64,000 nt of DNA. Source: Beijerinckiaceae bacterium. GTDB taxonomy: Bacteria; Pseudomonadota; Alphaproteobacteria; Rhizobiales; Beijerinckiaceae. The stretch spans positions 1,116,001-1,180,000 of the forward strand of contig CP024846.1 in assembly GCA_004564215.1 (NCBI GenBank). The letters run 5' to 3'. Below the pieces are notes generated by a model. That model was not told where the DNA came from. It did not search any database and saw only the letters and a program-made list of their open reading frames with translations. Positions 17,521-29,556 of this stretch are shown here, piece after piece (the first letter of the stretch is position 1; each line of letters starts with the position of its first letter). The position numbers and the translations under genes were made by a program.

Positions 17521-19020
17521 CTATATGGTTTGATTATAGGCGCCCACTTCCGGGTTTTCCCGGAGAATGGAATCCACCGCCGCAAATATTTCCCGCATCC
17601 TTGCTTCCGACTTCGGGCTTTCCACGACAACAACGAGCTCGGGCTTGTTCGATGAAGCCCTGACAAGACCCCAGGTGCCGTCTTGCGTCGTCACGCGCAC
17701 ACCGTTGACCGTGACGATATCGCGGATTTTTTGGCCGGTCAGCGTTTCGCCCTTGGCCTCCATGGCTTTGAAGCGCTCGGTGACCTTGTCGACGACAGCA
17801 TATTTCTTTTCGTCGTCGCAATGCGGCGACATGGTCGGCGAGCCCCATGTTTTGGGGAGTTCTTCATAAAGCTCGGCCATCGATTTTGTGGGATTGCGGT
17901 CGAGCATTTCAATGACATGGATGGCCGTCAGAATGCCATCGTCGTAGCCACGGCCGACCGGGTCGTTGAAGAAGAAATGTCCTGACTTTTCAAACCCCGC
18001 GAGGGCCTTGAGATCGGTGACCCGCCGTTTGATATGAGAGTGGCCGGTCTTCCAGTAATCGGCTTTGACGCCCTGCGCGAGAAGCTGCGGATCGGTCGCG
18101 AAAAGGCCAGTGGATTTGACATCGACCACGAACGTCGAATTCGGGTAGAGTTTTGACAGATCCCGCGCGAGCATCACCCCGATCTTGTCGGCAAAAATCT
18201 CCTCGCCGCGATTATCGACGACGCCGCAGCGGTCGCCATCGCCATCGAACCCAAGCCCCACATCGGCGCCGGTCTCGAGCACTTTCGCGGCCATCGCATG
18301 CAGCATCTCAAGGTCTTCTGGATTTGGATTGTAGTGTGGGAAGGTAAAATCGAGGTCGGCGTCGAGCGGAATGACCTCGCAGCCGATCAGCTCCAAGATT
18401 TTGGGTGCGAAGGCCCCGGCGGTCCCATTGCCGCAGGCAGCGACCACCTTCAGTCTGCGCTTGATTTTTGGCCGGTTGGTGAGATCGGCGATGTAGCGCG
18501 CCGGGAAATTTTCCACGAACCGATAGGAGCCGCCATCGGCGTAGCGAAATCGTCCTTCCAGAACGATCTCTTTCAAGCGGCCCATTTCCTCCGGGCCGAA
18601 AGTGACCGGTCGCTGCGCACCCATTTTCACGCCGGTCCAACCATTGTCATTATGCGAGGCGGTGACCATCGCAACCGCCGGCACATCGAGGTCGAATTGC
18701 GCAAAATAGGCCATCGGCGACAGAGCGAGGCCGATATCATGGACTTTGACCCCCGCCGCCAGCAGACCGGTGATCAAGGCATATTTGATCGAGGCCGAAT
18801 AAGCGCGAAAATCATGGCCGGTGACGATTTCCGGCGAAATGCGCATCTCATGGAGAAGTGTGCCAAGGCCCAGGCCCAAGGCCTGCACGCCCATGAGATT
18901 GATCTCCTTCTCGAAAAGCCACCGCGCGTCATATTCACGAAAACCCGTCGGTTTCACCATCGGGGTGCTTTCATAGGCGTAGGTATTCATCTCTAGTCGC
19001 GGCACGGGCTTCGGAAACAT
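17521..19020 (-). CDS. Phosphomannomutase/phosphoglucomutase
   Basis: The protein is 499 residues from ATG 19020, which has AAGGA seven bases upstream; a longer in-frame extension to 19104 lacks such a site. It is an alpha-D-phosphohexomutase interconverting hexose 1- and 6-phosphates for glycan synthesis. The phosphoserine loop TASHNDNGWTG, the Mg-binding GFDGDGDRCG, the sugar-binding GFEKSGHFFF and the C-terminal phosphate-binding RASSNKPELVV are all present. Length and the N-terminal FREYDARW fit the AlgC/ManB-like group. Which sugar is preferred cannot be told from sequence. Confidence 0.93.
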   Translation of the reverse strand: MFPKPVPRLEMNTYAYESTPMVKPTGFREYDARWLFEKEINLMGVQALGLGLGTLLHEMRISPEIVTGHDFRAYSASIKYALITGLLAAGVKVHDIGLALSPMAYFAQFDLDVPAVAMVTASHNDNGWTGVKMGAQRPVTFGPEEMGRLKEIVLEGRFRYADGGSYRFVENFPARYIADLTNRPKIKRRLKVVAACGNGTAGAFAPKILELIGCEVIPLDADLDFTFPHYNPNPEDLEMLHAMAAKVLETGADVGLGFDGDGDRCGVVDNRGEEIFADKIGVMLARDLSKLYPNSTFVVDVKSTGLFATDPQLLAQGVKADYWKTGHSHIKRRVTDLKALAGFEKSGHFFFNDPVGRGYDDGILTAIHVIEMLDRNPTKSMAELYEELPKTWGSPTMSPHCDDEKKYAVVDKVTERFKAMEAKGETLTGQKIRDIVTVNGVRVTTQDGTWGLVRASSNKPELVVVVESPKSEARMREIFAAVDSILRENPEVGAYNQTI

Positions 19021-19114
19021 GAATCGTCCTTGGCTGGGGAGTTCGACACGATCGCTGAAGGTCGCCAAAAACCGCGCCAAACAAGGTTCGGCGCGGGCAT
19101 TCATTTGCGACCCA

Positions 19115-19465
19115 TCATTGTTGCTTGGCGATTATCTTATCTTTTATCCCGGCGTAAACTGCGGCCGGAATGATTTTCTTTTGCACCAGTTCATCCTTCC
19201 CCTTGTAGGGACGATTTTTGATGATGTTGGCGGCGCGGATGTCGCCGACCCCTTTGAGGGCGCGCAGTTCATCTTCGCTCGCCGTATTTATATCGAGGAG
19301 CTGCGTCGCCGCGGCCTTTGGTTTAACCTTGTCGGGTTTGGGCGCCGGAGCGGGACTGGCCTGGCTGGGAGCCGAGGGCTGAACGGCTTGCGCCCATGCG
19401 GGTGTCAGGAGCACGGGGGTCGCGCAAAAGCAAAGTGCAAGAATTGTCAGTCGGAGGAATTGCAT
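19115..19465 (-). CDS. Exported helix-hairpin-helix protein (ComEA-like)
   Basis: This 116-residue protein has a signal peptide (1-25, ending AWA), a Pro/Ala/Lys linker (about 27-52) and a helix-hairpin-helix domain (about 55-116). The motif [26 protein letters not shown] is split here only for description; the LKGVG hairpin is the core. ComEA-type proteins bind DNA in the periplasm during natural transformation, but many such small HHH proteins have no known role. No other competence genes are nearby. Confidence 0.83.
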   Translation of the reverse strand: MQFLRLTILALCFCATPVLLTPAWAQAVQPSAPSQASPAPAPKPDKVKPKAAATQLLDINTASEDELRALKGVGDIRAANIIKNRPYKGKDELVQKKIIPAAVYAGIKDKIIAKQQ

Positions 19466-19586
19466 AGCAACTTCCTTTCTGATTGGACGGAATAAAAACG
19501 TTCACATCAATGAGGAATGGCTCGCACAAATGATATTATAGCTTTGCGACGCCCGAGAAAACAACGGCCCCACCGCCGGGGCAAGC

Positions 19587-20474
19587 TCAATAGTGCCACC
19601 TTTGCGCGCTCGAAACGAGGAAATCACGAAAAACCCGCACCCGAGCGACATTTCTCATGGCTTCGGGATAAACGAAATAGCAATCGAGGGTGGGCGTGAC
19701 CGCGTGGGTCATCAATTGCACCAGACCGCTTTCGGGTTCGTTCAAATAATCCGGCAGAACTCCGATCCCCAAGCCGCTTTCCACCGCGCGCTGCAAAGCC
19801 GGGATATTGTTGACCGACATCGCCGCGACCCGATCCTTGCCGTCTCGGCCGGCGAAAAGCGGCGCATTGAGATCGTTCAGGAAACTCGTGGACGTCGTCG
19901 CATAGGCAAGCAGCCGGTGGTTGGCGAGCTCGTCGAGCGAATGCGGTTGGCCATGCCGGCGCAAATATTCTGCCGAAGCATAGAGATGATAATGCACCGC
20001 AAAGAGATGCCGCCGGATTAGATCGGGCTGCGAGGGTTCGCGCAGCCGGAGGGCGACATCGGCCTCGCGCATGCCGAGGTCCAGCTCCTCGTCGGCGAGG
20101 ATCACCTCCACCTTGATGTCGGGATAAAGCTCGAGGAACGGACCAAGACGCGGCGTGAGCCAGCCGATCCCTATCCCGAACGTGGTTGTGATCCGTAGCT
20201 CCCCGTCCGGCTTTTCGCGGCTTTCGTTGAGCTCCATTTGCGCCGCTTCGAGCTTAGCCATGACCTCGCGCACCGTTCGCAACAAAAGCTCGCCTTGTTC
20301 GGTCAGGATGAGGCCGCGCGCATGGCGATGGAACAAAGGGACTTTGAGGTCTTGTTCAAGAGCACTGACCTGACGGCTCACCGCGGATTGGCTGAGGCCC
20401 AGTACCTCCCCCGCGTGAGTAAACGACCCTGCCGTTGCCGTCGCACTAAAAGTCCGCAACTTGTCCCAATCCAA
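19587..20474 (-). CDS. LysR-family transcriptional regulator
   Basis: This 295-residue regulator has an N-terminal winged helix-turn-helix (about 1-65; GSFTHAGEVLGLSQSAVSRQ) and a periplasmic-binding-like effector domain (about 90-290). The HTH sequence and the pairing directly downstream of trxB (27-bp gap, same strand) recall a conserved trxB-lysR arrangement in Rhizobiales. Redox or thiol-related regulation is a guess from this context. The C-terminus FRDFLVSSAQRW is typical for the family. Confidence 0.9.
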   Translation of the reverse strand: MDWDKLRTFSATATAGSFTHAGEVLGLSQSAVSRQVSALEQDLKVPLFHRHARGLILTEQGELLLRTVREVMAKLEAAQMELNESREKPDGELRITTTFGIGIGWLTPRLGPFLELYPDIKVEVILADEELDLGMREADVALRLREPSQPDLIRRHLFAVHYHLYASAEYLRRHGQPHSLDELANHRLLAYATTSTSFLNDLNAPLFAGRDGKDRVAAMSVNNIPALQRAVESGLGIGVLPDYLNEPESGLVQLMTHAVTPTLDCYFVYPEAMRNVARVRVFRDFLVSSAQRWHY

Positions 20475-20501
20475 ACTCGCTCCCCCATTCGACGGCTCTT
20501 C

Positions 20502-21784
<1,283 letters not shown>

Positions 21785-22180
21785 ATGATTCGCCTGCTGC
21801 ACCAGTTTTCCTCATTTGTCGTGGTTGGCTTCATCGCCACGGCTGTCCATTACGCCCTTTTGATCGGGCTTGTTGAATGGGCAGGCATTTCCGCAGTTGC
21901 CGCGGCTTTGATGGGTTTTGCGGCCGGCGGCACTGTTTCCTATATTCTAAATCGCCGGCACGTCTTTCACTCGGACCTGCGGCATGAGACGGCGGCCTCT
22001 CGCTTCCTCCTGGTGGCCGTGGTCGGCTTCGCGCTAACCTATGTCTTCATGTCCCTATTTGTCCGCAGCGCCGGAATTCCCTATCTCCCGGCGCAAGTCG
22101 CGACCACGGGTATCGTCATGCTCTGGAGCTTCGCGGCTCACCGGATGTGGACATTCAAATCGGACAGCAAACCCCAATAG
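21785..22180 (+). CDS. GtrA-family membrane protein
   Basis: The protein is 131 residues from the ATG at 21785. Four hydrophobic helices lie at about residues 8-30, 36-55, 75-95 and 100-120. The motifs FVVVGFIATAVHYALL, GTVSYILNRRHVF and a final SFAAHRMWTFK are typical of GtrA, a family of small membrane proteins proposed to flip or carry lipid-linked sugars. No glycosyltransferase partner lies next to it. Confidence 0.88.
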   Translation: MIRLLHQFSSFVVVGFIATAVHYALLIGLVEWAGISAVAAALMGFAAGGTVSYILNRRHVFHSDLRHETAASRFLLVAVVGFALTYVFMSLFVRSAGIPYLPAQVATTGIVMLWSFAAHRMWTFKSDSKPQ

Positions 22181-22203
22181 GATCCGACCAGACCGGACTT
22201 TAC

Positions 22204-23100
22204 TCAGGGCCAGCGCGCGAGGGGTGGCAGAGATGACAAAATCGCCTCGACATTGCCGCCGGTTTTCAAGCCGAAAATTGTTCCGCGATCATAGATCATA
22301 TTGAATTCGGCGTAGCGGCCGCGCCGCGTCAGCTGTTCATCTCGATCCGCCTCTGACCAGGGGAGCGCGAAGTTGCGGCGCACGATTTCGGGATAGATCG
22401 ACAAGAAACTTGTGCCGACGGCCTGGGTGAAGGCAAAATTCTCGGCGAATATGGTCTCGTCCTGAGGCGGACAAATGAGATAATCGTAAAAAATTCCGCC
22501 GATCCCACGTGGTTCGTTGCGATGCTTCAGGAAAAAATACTCATCGCACCATTGCTTGTATTTGGCATAGTTGGCGACTTTGTCGTGACCGGCGCAGGCC
22601 GCTTCCATCGCCGCGTGGAAGTCGCGTGCGTCGGGATCGGTTTGCACGCGCCGCCGATCGAGCACCGGCGTGAGATCGGCGCCCCCGCCGAACCAAGCCT
22701 TGGTGGTTTCGATGAAGCGGGTATTCATGTGAACGATCGGAACATTCGGGTTCCAAGGATGCGCAATCAGCGAGACCCCGGAGGCCCAAAAACTTGGATT
22801 TTCTTCAGCCCCGGGAATGTCTTTGGCGAATTCCGGCGGAAAAGTCCCGAAAACCGTCGAAGTATGAACGCACATTTTTTCAAACACGCGCCCGCGCAGA
22901 AAGCCCATACGGCCGCCGCCGCCCTCGCTCCTAACCCAGGGCTTGGTCTCGAATAGGCCCGGCCGCAAGTCAGGGCTCGCGAAAGGCCCTTCCGCCTCCT
23001 GTTCCAGAAGTTCGAACGCAGCCATGATCTTTTCCTGAAGTTCTTCGAACCAGGCGCGAGTCTCGCTTCTATGGCGATCAGGGGCATCGGATTTGGTCAT
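22204..23100 (-). CDS. hemF: Oxygen-dependent coproporphyrinogen III oxidase
   Basis: HemF decarboxylates coproporphyrinogen III to protoporphyrinogen IX using O2, a late haem step. The ATG at 23100 gives 298 residues, the usual length. Diagnostic segments are [44 protein letters not shown] and [11 protein letters not shown]. The C-terminal [16 protein letters not shown] is also characteristic. It is convergent with the GtrA-family gene. No anaerobic HemN appears in the window. Confidence 0.97.
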   Translation of the reverse strand: MTKSDAPDRHRSETRAWFEELQEKIMAAFELLEQEAEGPFASPDLRPGLFETKPWVRSEGGGGRMGFLRGRVFEKMCVHTSTVFGTFPPEFAKDIPGAEENPSFWASGVSLIAHPWNPNVPIVHMNTRFIETTKAWFGGGADLTPVLDRRRVQTDPDARDFHAAMEAACAGHDKVANYAKYKQWCDEYFFLKHRNEPRGIGGIFYDYLICPPQDETIFAENFAFTQAVGTSFLSIYPEIVRRNFALPWSEADRDEQLTRRGRYAEFNMIYDRGTIFGLKTGGNVEAILSSLPPLARWP

Positions 23101-23294
23101 GCGCGTGGGCCTTCTGGGAGTATGTCGCGAGCGCTGGACCAGATCGGGCCGCGCTCGCAACTTAACTCTTATCCAATATAGGAAAGCCGCGGATTGCGGC
23201 AAATCAATCCCCCGGCCTGCAACGCCGTCGAGTCGCATACCGAATGCACGCGCTTAAGGGCCGAGAGCGGCTCCCAGCCCTTGGGGTGCAGGGC

Positions 23295-23918
23295 TTATTG
23301 AGAGGCAACAAGCGTTTCCGGTGCATCGGGCTTGGTCGGAGCACCCTTGAATGCGCTGCCGAATGTTCCGACCAGCGCTGACTTGACGTTGTACCCGTCG
23401 GGCGTCAGCAGCATGACGTAGCATTTCCGGGGGTAGCCATGTTCGGGAACCTCGCCACCCGCCTCCTGCTGCCGGAAGAATTGGGTCGTCCGCTCCCAAA
23501 TATCCGGGCTCTCGACGATTGTGACCAATCGCTTCTCGCTCAAGCGGTAATCGGTCGCAACATCAAACCGCATTTGCGAGGTTGGATGATCGAATTCGCA
23601 AAGGCCGTCGAGCTGTCCGACATACATCAGACGGAGAAATTCCTGCGGGTCCAGATCATGAATCAGATCCAGGGCCTGTCTGCGCTGGGCTGCGTCGACG
23701 TTATCCAACTTCAGATTGCTGAACACAGCCGAAACCGTGTCAGAGCTGAAGTTCATTTTAATGTTGGCGACCTCGAGCGAGGTCGCCGTCGAAGCCCGCT
23801 GCAGAAGCTTCTGCGAAGCGTCGCAGATGCTGCGAAAATCGATGAAAACGATCAACAGAAATACACAAAGGAACATAAGATATAAAAACTGTTTGAGACG
23901 CTCCATAATCCCCGACAT
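23295..23918 (-). CDS. Hypothetical membrane-anchored protein
   Basis: The protein is 207 residues from the ATG at 23918, which has GGGAGGG eight bases upstream; a longer frame would overlap trmL and is rejected. One N-terminal membrane helix (about residues 10-28, FLYLMFLCVFLLIVFI) is followed by a soluble, presumably periplasmic domain of mixed structure. No known motif or catalytic pattern was recognised. It lies downstream of trmL on the same strand with a 127-bp gap. Confidence 0.72.
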   Translation of the reverse strand: MSGIMERLKQFLYLMFLCVFLLIVFIDFRSICDASQKLLQRASTATSLEVANIKMNFSSDTVSAVFSNLKLDNVDAAQRRQALDLIHDLDPQEFLRLMYVGQLDGLCEFDHPTSQMRFDVATDYRLSEKRLVTIVESPDIWERTTQFFRQQEAGGEVPEHGYPRKCYVMLLTPDGYNVKSALVGTFGSAFKGAPTKPDAPETLVASQ

Positions 23919-24045
23919 GGCGCCCTCCCTTCCATAATGATGGTAATTTATCCGTGTTAACCATAAGGGCGGTGTGCACGCGCACCCGTCGGCCGTTTCG
24001 GACCCTGAGGGAACTTGTATTTCTTCAGCCGTTCCCCATGCGGAT

Positions 24046-24525
24046 TCAGAGGGTTCCGCCGAGCTGGCGAACCGCTTCCCCGACCACCATGGCTGCGGCG
24101 ACGGCAATATTCAGCGAGCGCATCGGCGGTCGCAAGGGTATCACCAAACGCGCATCCGCAGCCTCATGCACTTCCTCGGGGACCCCTGCGGACTCACGCC
24201 CGACGAGCAGAATATCGCCTGGCCTGAAGCTGAACGTCGTGTAGGCAAGCTCCCCTTTGGTGGTGAGAAGTACAAGCCGCCGCCTGTTGGCGCGGCGCCA
24301 CACCTCAAAAGCTGACCAATGGGCGTGGCGAGTGATCGCAACATGAGCGAGATAATCCATGCCGGCGCGGCGGAAATGTTTGTCGCTGGCCAGAAAGCCC
24401 GTCGGTTCGATGATCGCGGCGGCGAGCCCGAGGCAGGCGCACATGCGCAAGATCGTCCCGGTGTTCTGCGGAATGTCGGGCTGATAGAGCGCGAGCATCA
24501 AGGGCGGAGGCTGGGCAGGCTGCAT
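24046..24525 (-). CDS. trmL: tRNA (cytidine/uridine-34 2'-O)-methyltransferase TrmL
   Basis: This 159-residue SPOUT-fold enzyme methylates the wobble ribose of tRNA-Leu isoacceptors using S-adenosylmethionine. The N-terminal LALYQPDIPQNTGTILRMC, the AGMDYL segment, and the knot motifs ILLVGRESAGVPEEV and RLVIPLRPPMRSLNIAVAA are characteristic. Length fits the family (about 157). Confidence 0.95.
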   Translation of the reverse strand: MQPAQPPPLMLALYQPDIPQNTGTILRMCACLGLAAAIIEPTGFLASDKHFRRAGMDYLAHVAITRHAHWSAFEVWRRANRRRLVLLTTKGELAYTTFSFRPGDILLVGRESAGVPEEVHEAADARLVIPLRPPMRSLNIAVAAAMVVGEAVRQLGGTL

Positions 24526-24712
24526 GTTTACCGCAATGGGAGTTCAGCACAGTCCGCAAATACCAATAGATTTGTCACAATTCCATGGCTTTATGCCCAA
24601 GCAACAGGCAGAGCCTGGAAGCGGCCAACCTTGACCAGCCGTTATGACTATTGCGTCCCTCTCGGCACTCAATTAAGCAACAATAAGCCAAAATAACAGG
24701 TTCGAGGATAGT

Positions 24713-25237
24713 ATGGCAGCGAGCACGACAGCTGAGGAGCCGACCAGAAGGGATTTTCTCTTCGTCGCGACCGGCGCGATGGGCGCTGTGGCCACCGGTT
24801 TTGCGGTGTGGCCGCTCATTTCCCAAATGAGCCCCGACGCAACGACGCGGGCCTCGGCTTCGACGGATGTCGATATATCGAATATTGCAGAAGGTCAGGT
24901 CGTCACCGTCAAATGGCGGGGCAAGCCAGTCTTCATCAGCCATCGCACGCCAAAAGAGATCGAAGAAGCGCAAGCGACACCCGAGAGCGAGCTGCGCGAT
25001 CCGGCCACCGATCAATCGCGGGTGGAAAAGCCCGAATGGCTGATCGTCATCGGCATCTGCACCCATCTCGGCTGCGTCCCCCTCACCAATGACGGCCCCT
25101 ATGCGGGCGGTTATTTCTGCCCGTGCCACGGCTCGGTCTATGATGCCTCTGGCCGCATCCGGCAGGGTCCGGCGCCTTATAATCTTGCATTGCCGCCCTA
25201 CCGGTTCGCGAGCGACACAAAGGTTACGATAGGGTAA
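24713..25237 (+). CDS. petA: Ubiquinol-cytochrome c reductase Rieske iron-sulfur subunit
   Basis: This 174-residue subunit of the cytochrome bc1 complex passes electrons from quinol to cytochrome c1. A twin-arginine-like N-terminus (TRRDFLF, about 8-15) and one membrane anchor (about 16-37) precede the soluble domain. The 2Fe-2S ligands are in CTHLGC (about 116-121) and CPCHGS (about 136-141). GG is before the start and the order petA-petB-petC is conserved. It lies 68 bp upstream of petB. Confidence 0.97.
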   Translation: MAASTTAEEPTRRDFLFVATGAMGAVATGFAVWPLISQMSPDATTRASASTDVDISNIAEGQVVTVKWRGKPVFISHRTPKEIEEAQATPESELRDPATDQSRVEKPEWLIVIGICTHLGCVPLTNDGPYAGGYFCPCHGSVYDASGRIRQGPAPYNLALPPYRFASDTKVTIG

Positions 25238-25305
25238 GAGCGGCGACCGCGGAGCCGAGCCAACACCAATCTTCGGATACAGAGTCATCGAGAGAAGACG
25301 AGATC

Positions 25306-26571
25306 ATGAGCGGAGAGTCGACCTACGTACCGAAAAGCCCTCTGGCCCGCTGGTTCGAAAGCCGCTTGCCGGTCCTCGGGCTCATGCATTCGTCGTTTGT
25401 CGTCTTCCCCAATCCGCGCAATCTCAACTATTGGTGGACCTTCGGCGGCATTTTGTCGTTCATGCTGGCGGCTCAGATCGTCACTGGCGTCGTGCTCGTG
25501 ATGCATTATACGCCGCAGTCGGATCTGGCGTTCGCGTCGATTGAGCACATCATGCGCGACGTCAATTATGGTTGGCTCCTGCGCTATGCGCATGCCAACG
25601 GTGCTTCGATGTTCTTCATCGCGCTCTACCTCCACATGTTTCGCGGGCTTTACTATGGATCGTACAAAGCGCCGCGGGAGGTGTTGTGGCTGCTCGGCGT
25701 CCTGATCTATTTGCTGGCCATTGCAACGGCCTTCATGGGGTATGTCCTGCCCTGGGGCCAGATGAGCTTTTGGGGCGCGACGGTCATCACCAGCCTGTTT
25801 TCGGCCATTCCGCTGGTGGGCGATTCGATTACGACTTGGCTGTGGGGTGGCTTTGCGGTCGATAATGCGACTCTCAATCGCTTCTTCTCGCTGCACTATC
25901 TCCTGCCTTTCATGATCGCCGGCGTCGTCGTCCTGCATATCTGGGCGCTGCATGTTCCGGGCTCGAACAATCCCGCCGGAATCGAAAAAAAGACCGACAA
26001 GGATACCTTGCCGTTTCACCCCTATTTTACGGTGAAGGACGGTTTCGCGCTGGTCTGCTTCCTGGTGTTTTTTTCCTGGTTTGTCTTTTACGTGCCGAAC
26101 TACCTCGGCCACGCCGATAACTACATCGAAGCAAACCCGCTGCAGACCCCGGCCCATATCGTGCCGGAATGGTATTATCTGCCCTATTACGCGATTCTGC
26201 GGTCGATCCCCTCGAAGCTCGGCGGAACCATCGCGATGTTCGCCTCGGTTTTCATCGTCGCATTTTTGCCATGGCTTGACACATCCAAGGTCAAATCGGC
26301 TGCCTATCGTCCGCTCTACCGGATCTTCTTCTGGCTGTTCGTCTTGTGCACGGTACTGTTGGGCTACATGGGGTCGCAGCCTCCCGAAGGCGGTTATGTG
26401 ATCGCGGCGCGGCTTCTGACCTTTTATTATTTCCTCCATTTTCTGGTCATTTTGCCCTTGCTCGGTCTTTATGAAAAACCCAAACCCCTGCCCGCTTCGA
26501 TCTGCGATGCGGTGTTGGGCATACCGGGCAAAGCCACGGCGCAAGATGGTAAGCCGATCCAAGCGGGTTGA
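25306..26571 (+). CDS. petB: Cytochrome b of the bc1 complex
   Basis: This 421-residue integral membrane protein has eight predicted helices and carries the two b haems and both quinone sites. Motifs include [19 protein letters not shown], the haem-ligand helix [26 protein letters not shown], and [16 protein letters not shown] (the PEWY Qo loop). Haem-ligating histidines lie in helices B and D. The gene ends with a stop followed closely by petC. Cytochrome b and c1 are separate genes here, unlike the fused fbcH of Bradyrhizobium. Confidence 0.98.
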   Translation: MSGESTYVPKSPLARWFESRLPVLGLMHSSFVVFPNPRNLNYWWTFGGILSFMLAAQIVTGVVLVMHYTPQSDLAFASIEHIMRDVNYGWLLRYAHANGASMFFIALYLHMFRGLYYGSYKAPREVLWLLGVLIYLLAIATAFMGYVLPWGQMSFWGATVITSLFSAIPLVGDSITTWLWGGFAVDNATLNRFFSLHYLLPFMIAGVVVLHIWALHVPGSNNPAGIEKKTDKDTLPFHPYFTVKDGFALVCFLVFFSWFVFYVPNYLGHADNYIEANPLQTPAHIVPEWYYLPYYAILRSIPSKLGGTIAMFASVFIVAFLPWLDTSKVKSAAYRPLYRIFFWLFVLCTVLLGYMGSQPPEGGYVIAARLLTFYYFLHFLVILPLLGLYEKPKPLPASICDAVLGIPGKATAQDGKPIQAG

Positions 26572-26615
26572 CCGGAGCAATGAACCGAGCGCCGATAGCG
26601 ACTAAGGAAAAAACG

Positions 26616-27515
26616 ATGAGGCAGGGCAACCCCTTGCGCCGGCAGACCGGTTGGGTGTTCGGCGCCATTCTACTGGCGTCTCTGACGACAAGCGGAGCAA
26701 AGGTTTACGCCGCCGATGAAGCGGAGCCCAACGTCAACGAAAAAAACGCGCATGTTCAACCAAAGCCCGCGCGCCAGGAATGGAGTTTCCACGGCGCTTT
26801 CGGCCGCTACGACCAGGCACAGCTTCAGCGCGGGTTTCAGGTCTATCGCGAGGTTTGTTCGACTTGCCATTCGCTCAAATTGATCGCCTTCCGTAATCTC
26901 GCCGATCCAGGCGGCCCCGGTTTTTCGGACGCGCAGGTCAAGGCGCTCGCCGAGACTTACAAGGTCAAGGACGGCCCAAACGATGCCGGCGAAATGTTCG
27001 AACGCCCAGGCCGGGTCTCAGATTATTTTCCTTGGAATTTTGCCAATGAGCAAGCGGCGCGGGCAGCGCTCGGCGCGATCCCGCCGGACATGTCGGTGCT
27101 CGCCAAGGCCCGCTCCTACCAGCGCGGTTTTCCGCTGTTTCTGCTCGATCCGATCATTCAGTATCAAGAGCAAGGCGTCGACTACATCTATGCGCTGTTG
27201 AACGGCTATACGAACAAGAGCGATCCAAACTGGAACGAATATATGCCGGGCCACAAGATCGCGATGCCAGATCCGCTGGCCGACGGCTCGGTCGAGTATG
27301 AGGATGGGTCGCCCAAGACCGTCCAGCAATATGCCAAGGATGTTTCGGCGTTCCTGATGTGGGCTGCAGAACCTAAGCTCGAAGAACGCAAACGCCTCGG
27401 CCTGAGCGTTCTGGTATTCCTTTCGATTTATGCTGTGCTGCTGCTGATCGTAAAAAAGAAGATTTGGGCCCGCGCCGAAGCCAAGGCCGGCCTCGAAACA
27501 CCGACCTCCTCGTAA
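26616..27515 (+). CDS. petC: Cytochrome c1 of the bc1 complex
   Basis: The protein is 299 residues from ATG 26616, which has AAGGAA six bases upstream; ATG 26580 is an alternative. A signal peptide (to about residue 33, KVYAAD) leads to the periplasmic domain with haem motif CSTCH (Cys81-His85). PPDMSVLAKAR provides the axial-ligand methionine region, and a C-terminal membrane anchor (about 268-288) is followed by a basic tail. It needs the Ccm machinery encoded at the left end of the window. Confidence 0.96.
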   Translation: MRQGNPLRRQTGWVFGAILLASLTTSGAKVYAADEAEPNVNEKNAHVQPKPARQEWSFHGAFGRYDQAQLQRGFQVYREVCSTCHSLKLIAFRNLADPGGPGFSDAQVKALAETYKVKDGPNDAGEMFERPGRVSDYFPWNFANEQAARAALGAIPPDMSVLAKARSYQRGFPLFLLDPIIQYQEQGVDYIYALLNGYTNKSDPNWNEYMPGHKIAMPDPLADGSVEYEDGSPKTVQQYAKDVSAFLMWAAEPKLEERKRLGLSVLVFLSIYAVLLLIVKKKIWARAEAKAGLETPTSS

Positions 27516-27532
27516 CAGCGGATGCCGGCGGC

Positions 27533-27553
27533 AGGGTTGGCAAAAACCCTTTT
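27533..27553 (+). terminator. Weak terminator-like hairpin after petC
   Basis: AGGGTT and AACCCT form a 6-bp stem around a 6-base loop, followed by a short run of T residues. It begins 18 bp after the petC stop. The stem is short and the T tract only three to four bases, so termination here is uncertain. Confidence 0.3.
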
Positions 27554-27732
27554 GGACCGCGCCGGATGATCCAGGGGAAATTGATCTCACCGGTCAGGCG
27601 AAACCGGTTTTCAATTTTTTCGGATCGGGTCTACCTTGCCGCGATTGACGCGCGAACCCGTGCTTCCTATCGTTCGCCGCTTCCTTAAGCACAACAAGGC
27701 AATCTTGCCTCTTGGACTCATAAGGTCATGCC

Positions 27733-29472
27733 ATGTCACTCGCCGTAGAGCCGGCCGCGGCGGCGGATGCCCTCGCCGCTGCACTCGGCCAAGCCAATGC
27801 CTGGCCGTTCGAGGAAGCCCGCAAGATCGTCCGGCGGATCGCGGAGACGGGCCAGACCGAGGTCTTGTTCGAGACCGGCTATGGGCCTTCCGGCCTGCCG
27901 CATATCGGAACCTTCGGAGAGGTCGCCCGTACCAGCATGGTGCGGCATGCCTTCCGGACTTTGACCGAAGACAAGATCAAAACCCGTCTTATTGCGTTCT
28001 CCGACGACATGGACGGTCTACGCAAGGTGCCCGACAACATCCCGAACAAGGATCTGATCGCGGCCCATCTCGGCAAACCTCTGACGCAGGTTCCAGACCC
28101 CTTCGGCACGCATGCGAGCTTCGGTGCGCACAACAATGCAAGGCTGCGCGCGTTTCTCGACGAATTCGGCTTCGATTACGAATTTGCGTCGGCAACGGAC
28201 TATTACACCTCGGGCCGTTTCGACGCAGCGCTGCTCCGCCTGCTTGCCCGTTACGAACAGGTCATGGCGATCATGCTGCCGAGCTTTCGCGAGGAAAGGG
28301 CCGCAACCTATTCGCCGTTCCTGCCGATTCATCCCAGAACCGGCATTGTCATGCAGGTGCCAATCCTAAAGATCGATAGCGCCGCGGGCACGCTCTTTTG
28401 GCGCGACCCGGAAACCGGAGAAGACTTTGAAACGCCGGTCACGGGCGGCGCCTGCAAGCTGCAATGGAAGCCAGATTGGGCAATGCGCTGGTATGCGCTC
28501 AAGGTCGATTATGAGATGGCGGGCAAGGATCTGATCGAGTCGGTCAAATTATCCGGCGAGATCGTCCGCGCGCTCGGCGGCACTCCGCCCGAAGGATTCA
28601 ATTATGAATTGTTTTTGGATGAAAAGGGCCAAAAGATTTCGAAGTCGAAAGGCAATGGCCTGACGATCGAGGACTGGCTCACTTATGCGAGCCCGGAAAG
28701 CCTCTCGCTTTTCATGTATCAAAAACCGTCCGCGGCCAAGCGCCTGTATTTCGACGTCATCCCGCGCACCGTCGATGATTATCTTGCCTTTCTTGCCGCC
28801 TATCCGCGGCAGGAGGCAAAAGAGCGGCTCGGCAACCCTGTCTGGCACATTCATTCGGGCGAGCCGCCGCCGCCTGAAATCCTGCACGACAAGAGCAGCC
28901 AAGGCACCACGATCACCTTTACCATGCTCTTGAATCTTGCCGCCGTGGCGAACAGTGAAGACCCGCAAATTCTCTGGGGGTTTCTGCGCCGCTACGCGCC
29001 GGATGTTTCGCCCGCAACCCATCCCCGCCTCGACAGGCAGGTGGCCTATGCGGTGCGCTATTATCGTGACTTCGTGCGCCCGGCGAAAGTCTTTCGCGAG
29101 CCTGACGAGATCGAGCGCGCAGCACTTGAAAATCTAGCGGCGGCGCTCGCCGATTTGCCAAAGGACGCCAGTGCGGAGGTTATCCAAACTACTCTCTACG
29201 ACGTCGCGCGAACCGTCCCTCGCTATCAGGATATGAAGGCCAAGAGCGCGACACCCGAGCGGCCGGGCGTTTCAAACGATTGGTTCAATATGCTCTATGC
29301 GGTGCTGCTGGGGGAAAGCCGCGGACCTCGTTTCGGTTCATTCGTGGCGCTTTACGGGATCGAGGAAACGCGTCAATTGATCGCCGACGCATTGGCGGGC
29401 GATCTGCAGCGCGCACATGCGGCGTTTCTGCAGCAAGGCAGGACCGCTGCACGGGCAGCGCCTCCCCGATGA
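27733..29472 (+). CDS. lysK: Class I lysyl-tRNA synthetase
   Basis: This 579-residue enzyme charges tRNA-Lys with lysine. It is the class I (Rossmann-fold) form usual in archaea, spirochaetes and many alphaproteobacteria, and is unrelated to class II LysS. The HIGH-type signature is [10 protein letters not shown] (about 54-63) and the KMSKS-type signature is KISKSKG (about 301-307). The central [13 protein letters not shown] is also characteristic. No class II lysS appears in the window. Confidence 0.93.
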   Translation: MSLAVEPAAAADALAAALGQANAWPFEEARKIVRRIAETGQTEVLFETGYGPSGLPHIGTFGEVARTSMVRHAFRTLTEDKIKTRLIAFSDDMDGLRKVPDNIPNKDLIAAHLGKPLTQVPDPFGTHASFGAHNNARLRAFLDEFGFDYEFASATDYYTSGRFDAALLRLLARYEQVMAIMLPSFREERAATYSPFLPIHPRTGIVMQVPILKIDSAAGTLFWRDPETGEDFETPVTGGACKLQWKPDWAMRWYALKVDYEMAGKDLIESVKLSGEIVRALGGTPPEGFNYELFLDEKGQKISKSKGNGLTIEDWLTYASPESLSLFMYQKPSAAKRLYFDVIPRTVDDYLAFLAAYPRQEAKERLGNPVWHIHSGEPPPPEILHDKSSQGTTITFTMLLNLAAVANSEDPQILWGFLRRYAPDVSPATHPRLDRQVAYAVRYYRDFVRPAKVFREPDEIERAALENLAAALADLPKDASAEVIQTTLYDVARTVPRYQDMKAKSATPERPGVSNDWFNMLYAVLLGESRGPRFGSFVALYGIEETRQLIADALAGDLQRAHAAFLQQGRTAARAAPPR

Positions 29473-29556
29473 TACGACCGGCCCCGCGCTATGTTGTCTC
29501 TCTCCCCGGCGCAATGACCTGATCCTGTCCGCGATGTTTGAAAGACCGGAACTGCA

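Noticed and set aside
25285..26580. 431-codon minus-strand frame opposite petB
   Set aside because: The plus strand encodes canonical cytochrome b. The antisense protein is Arg/His/Gln-rich with no recognisable domain.
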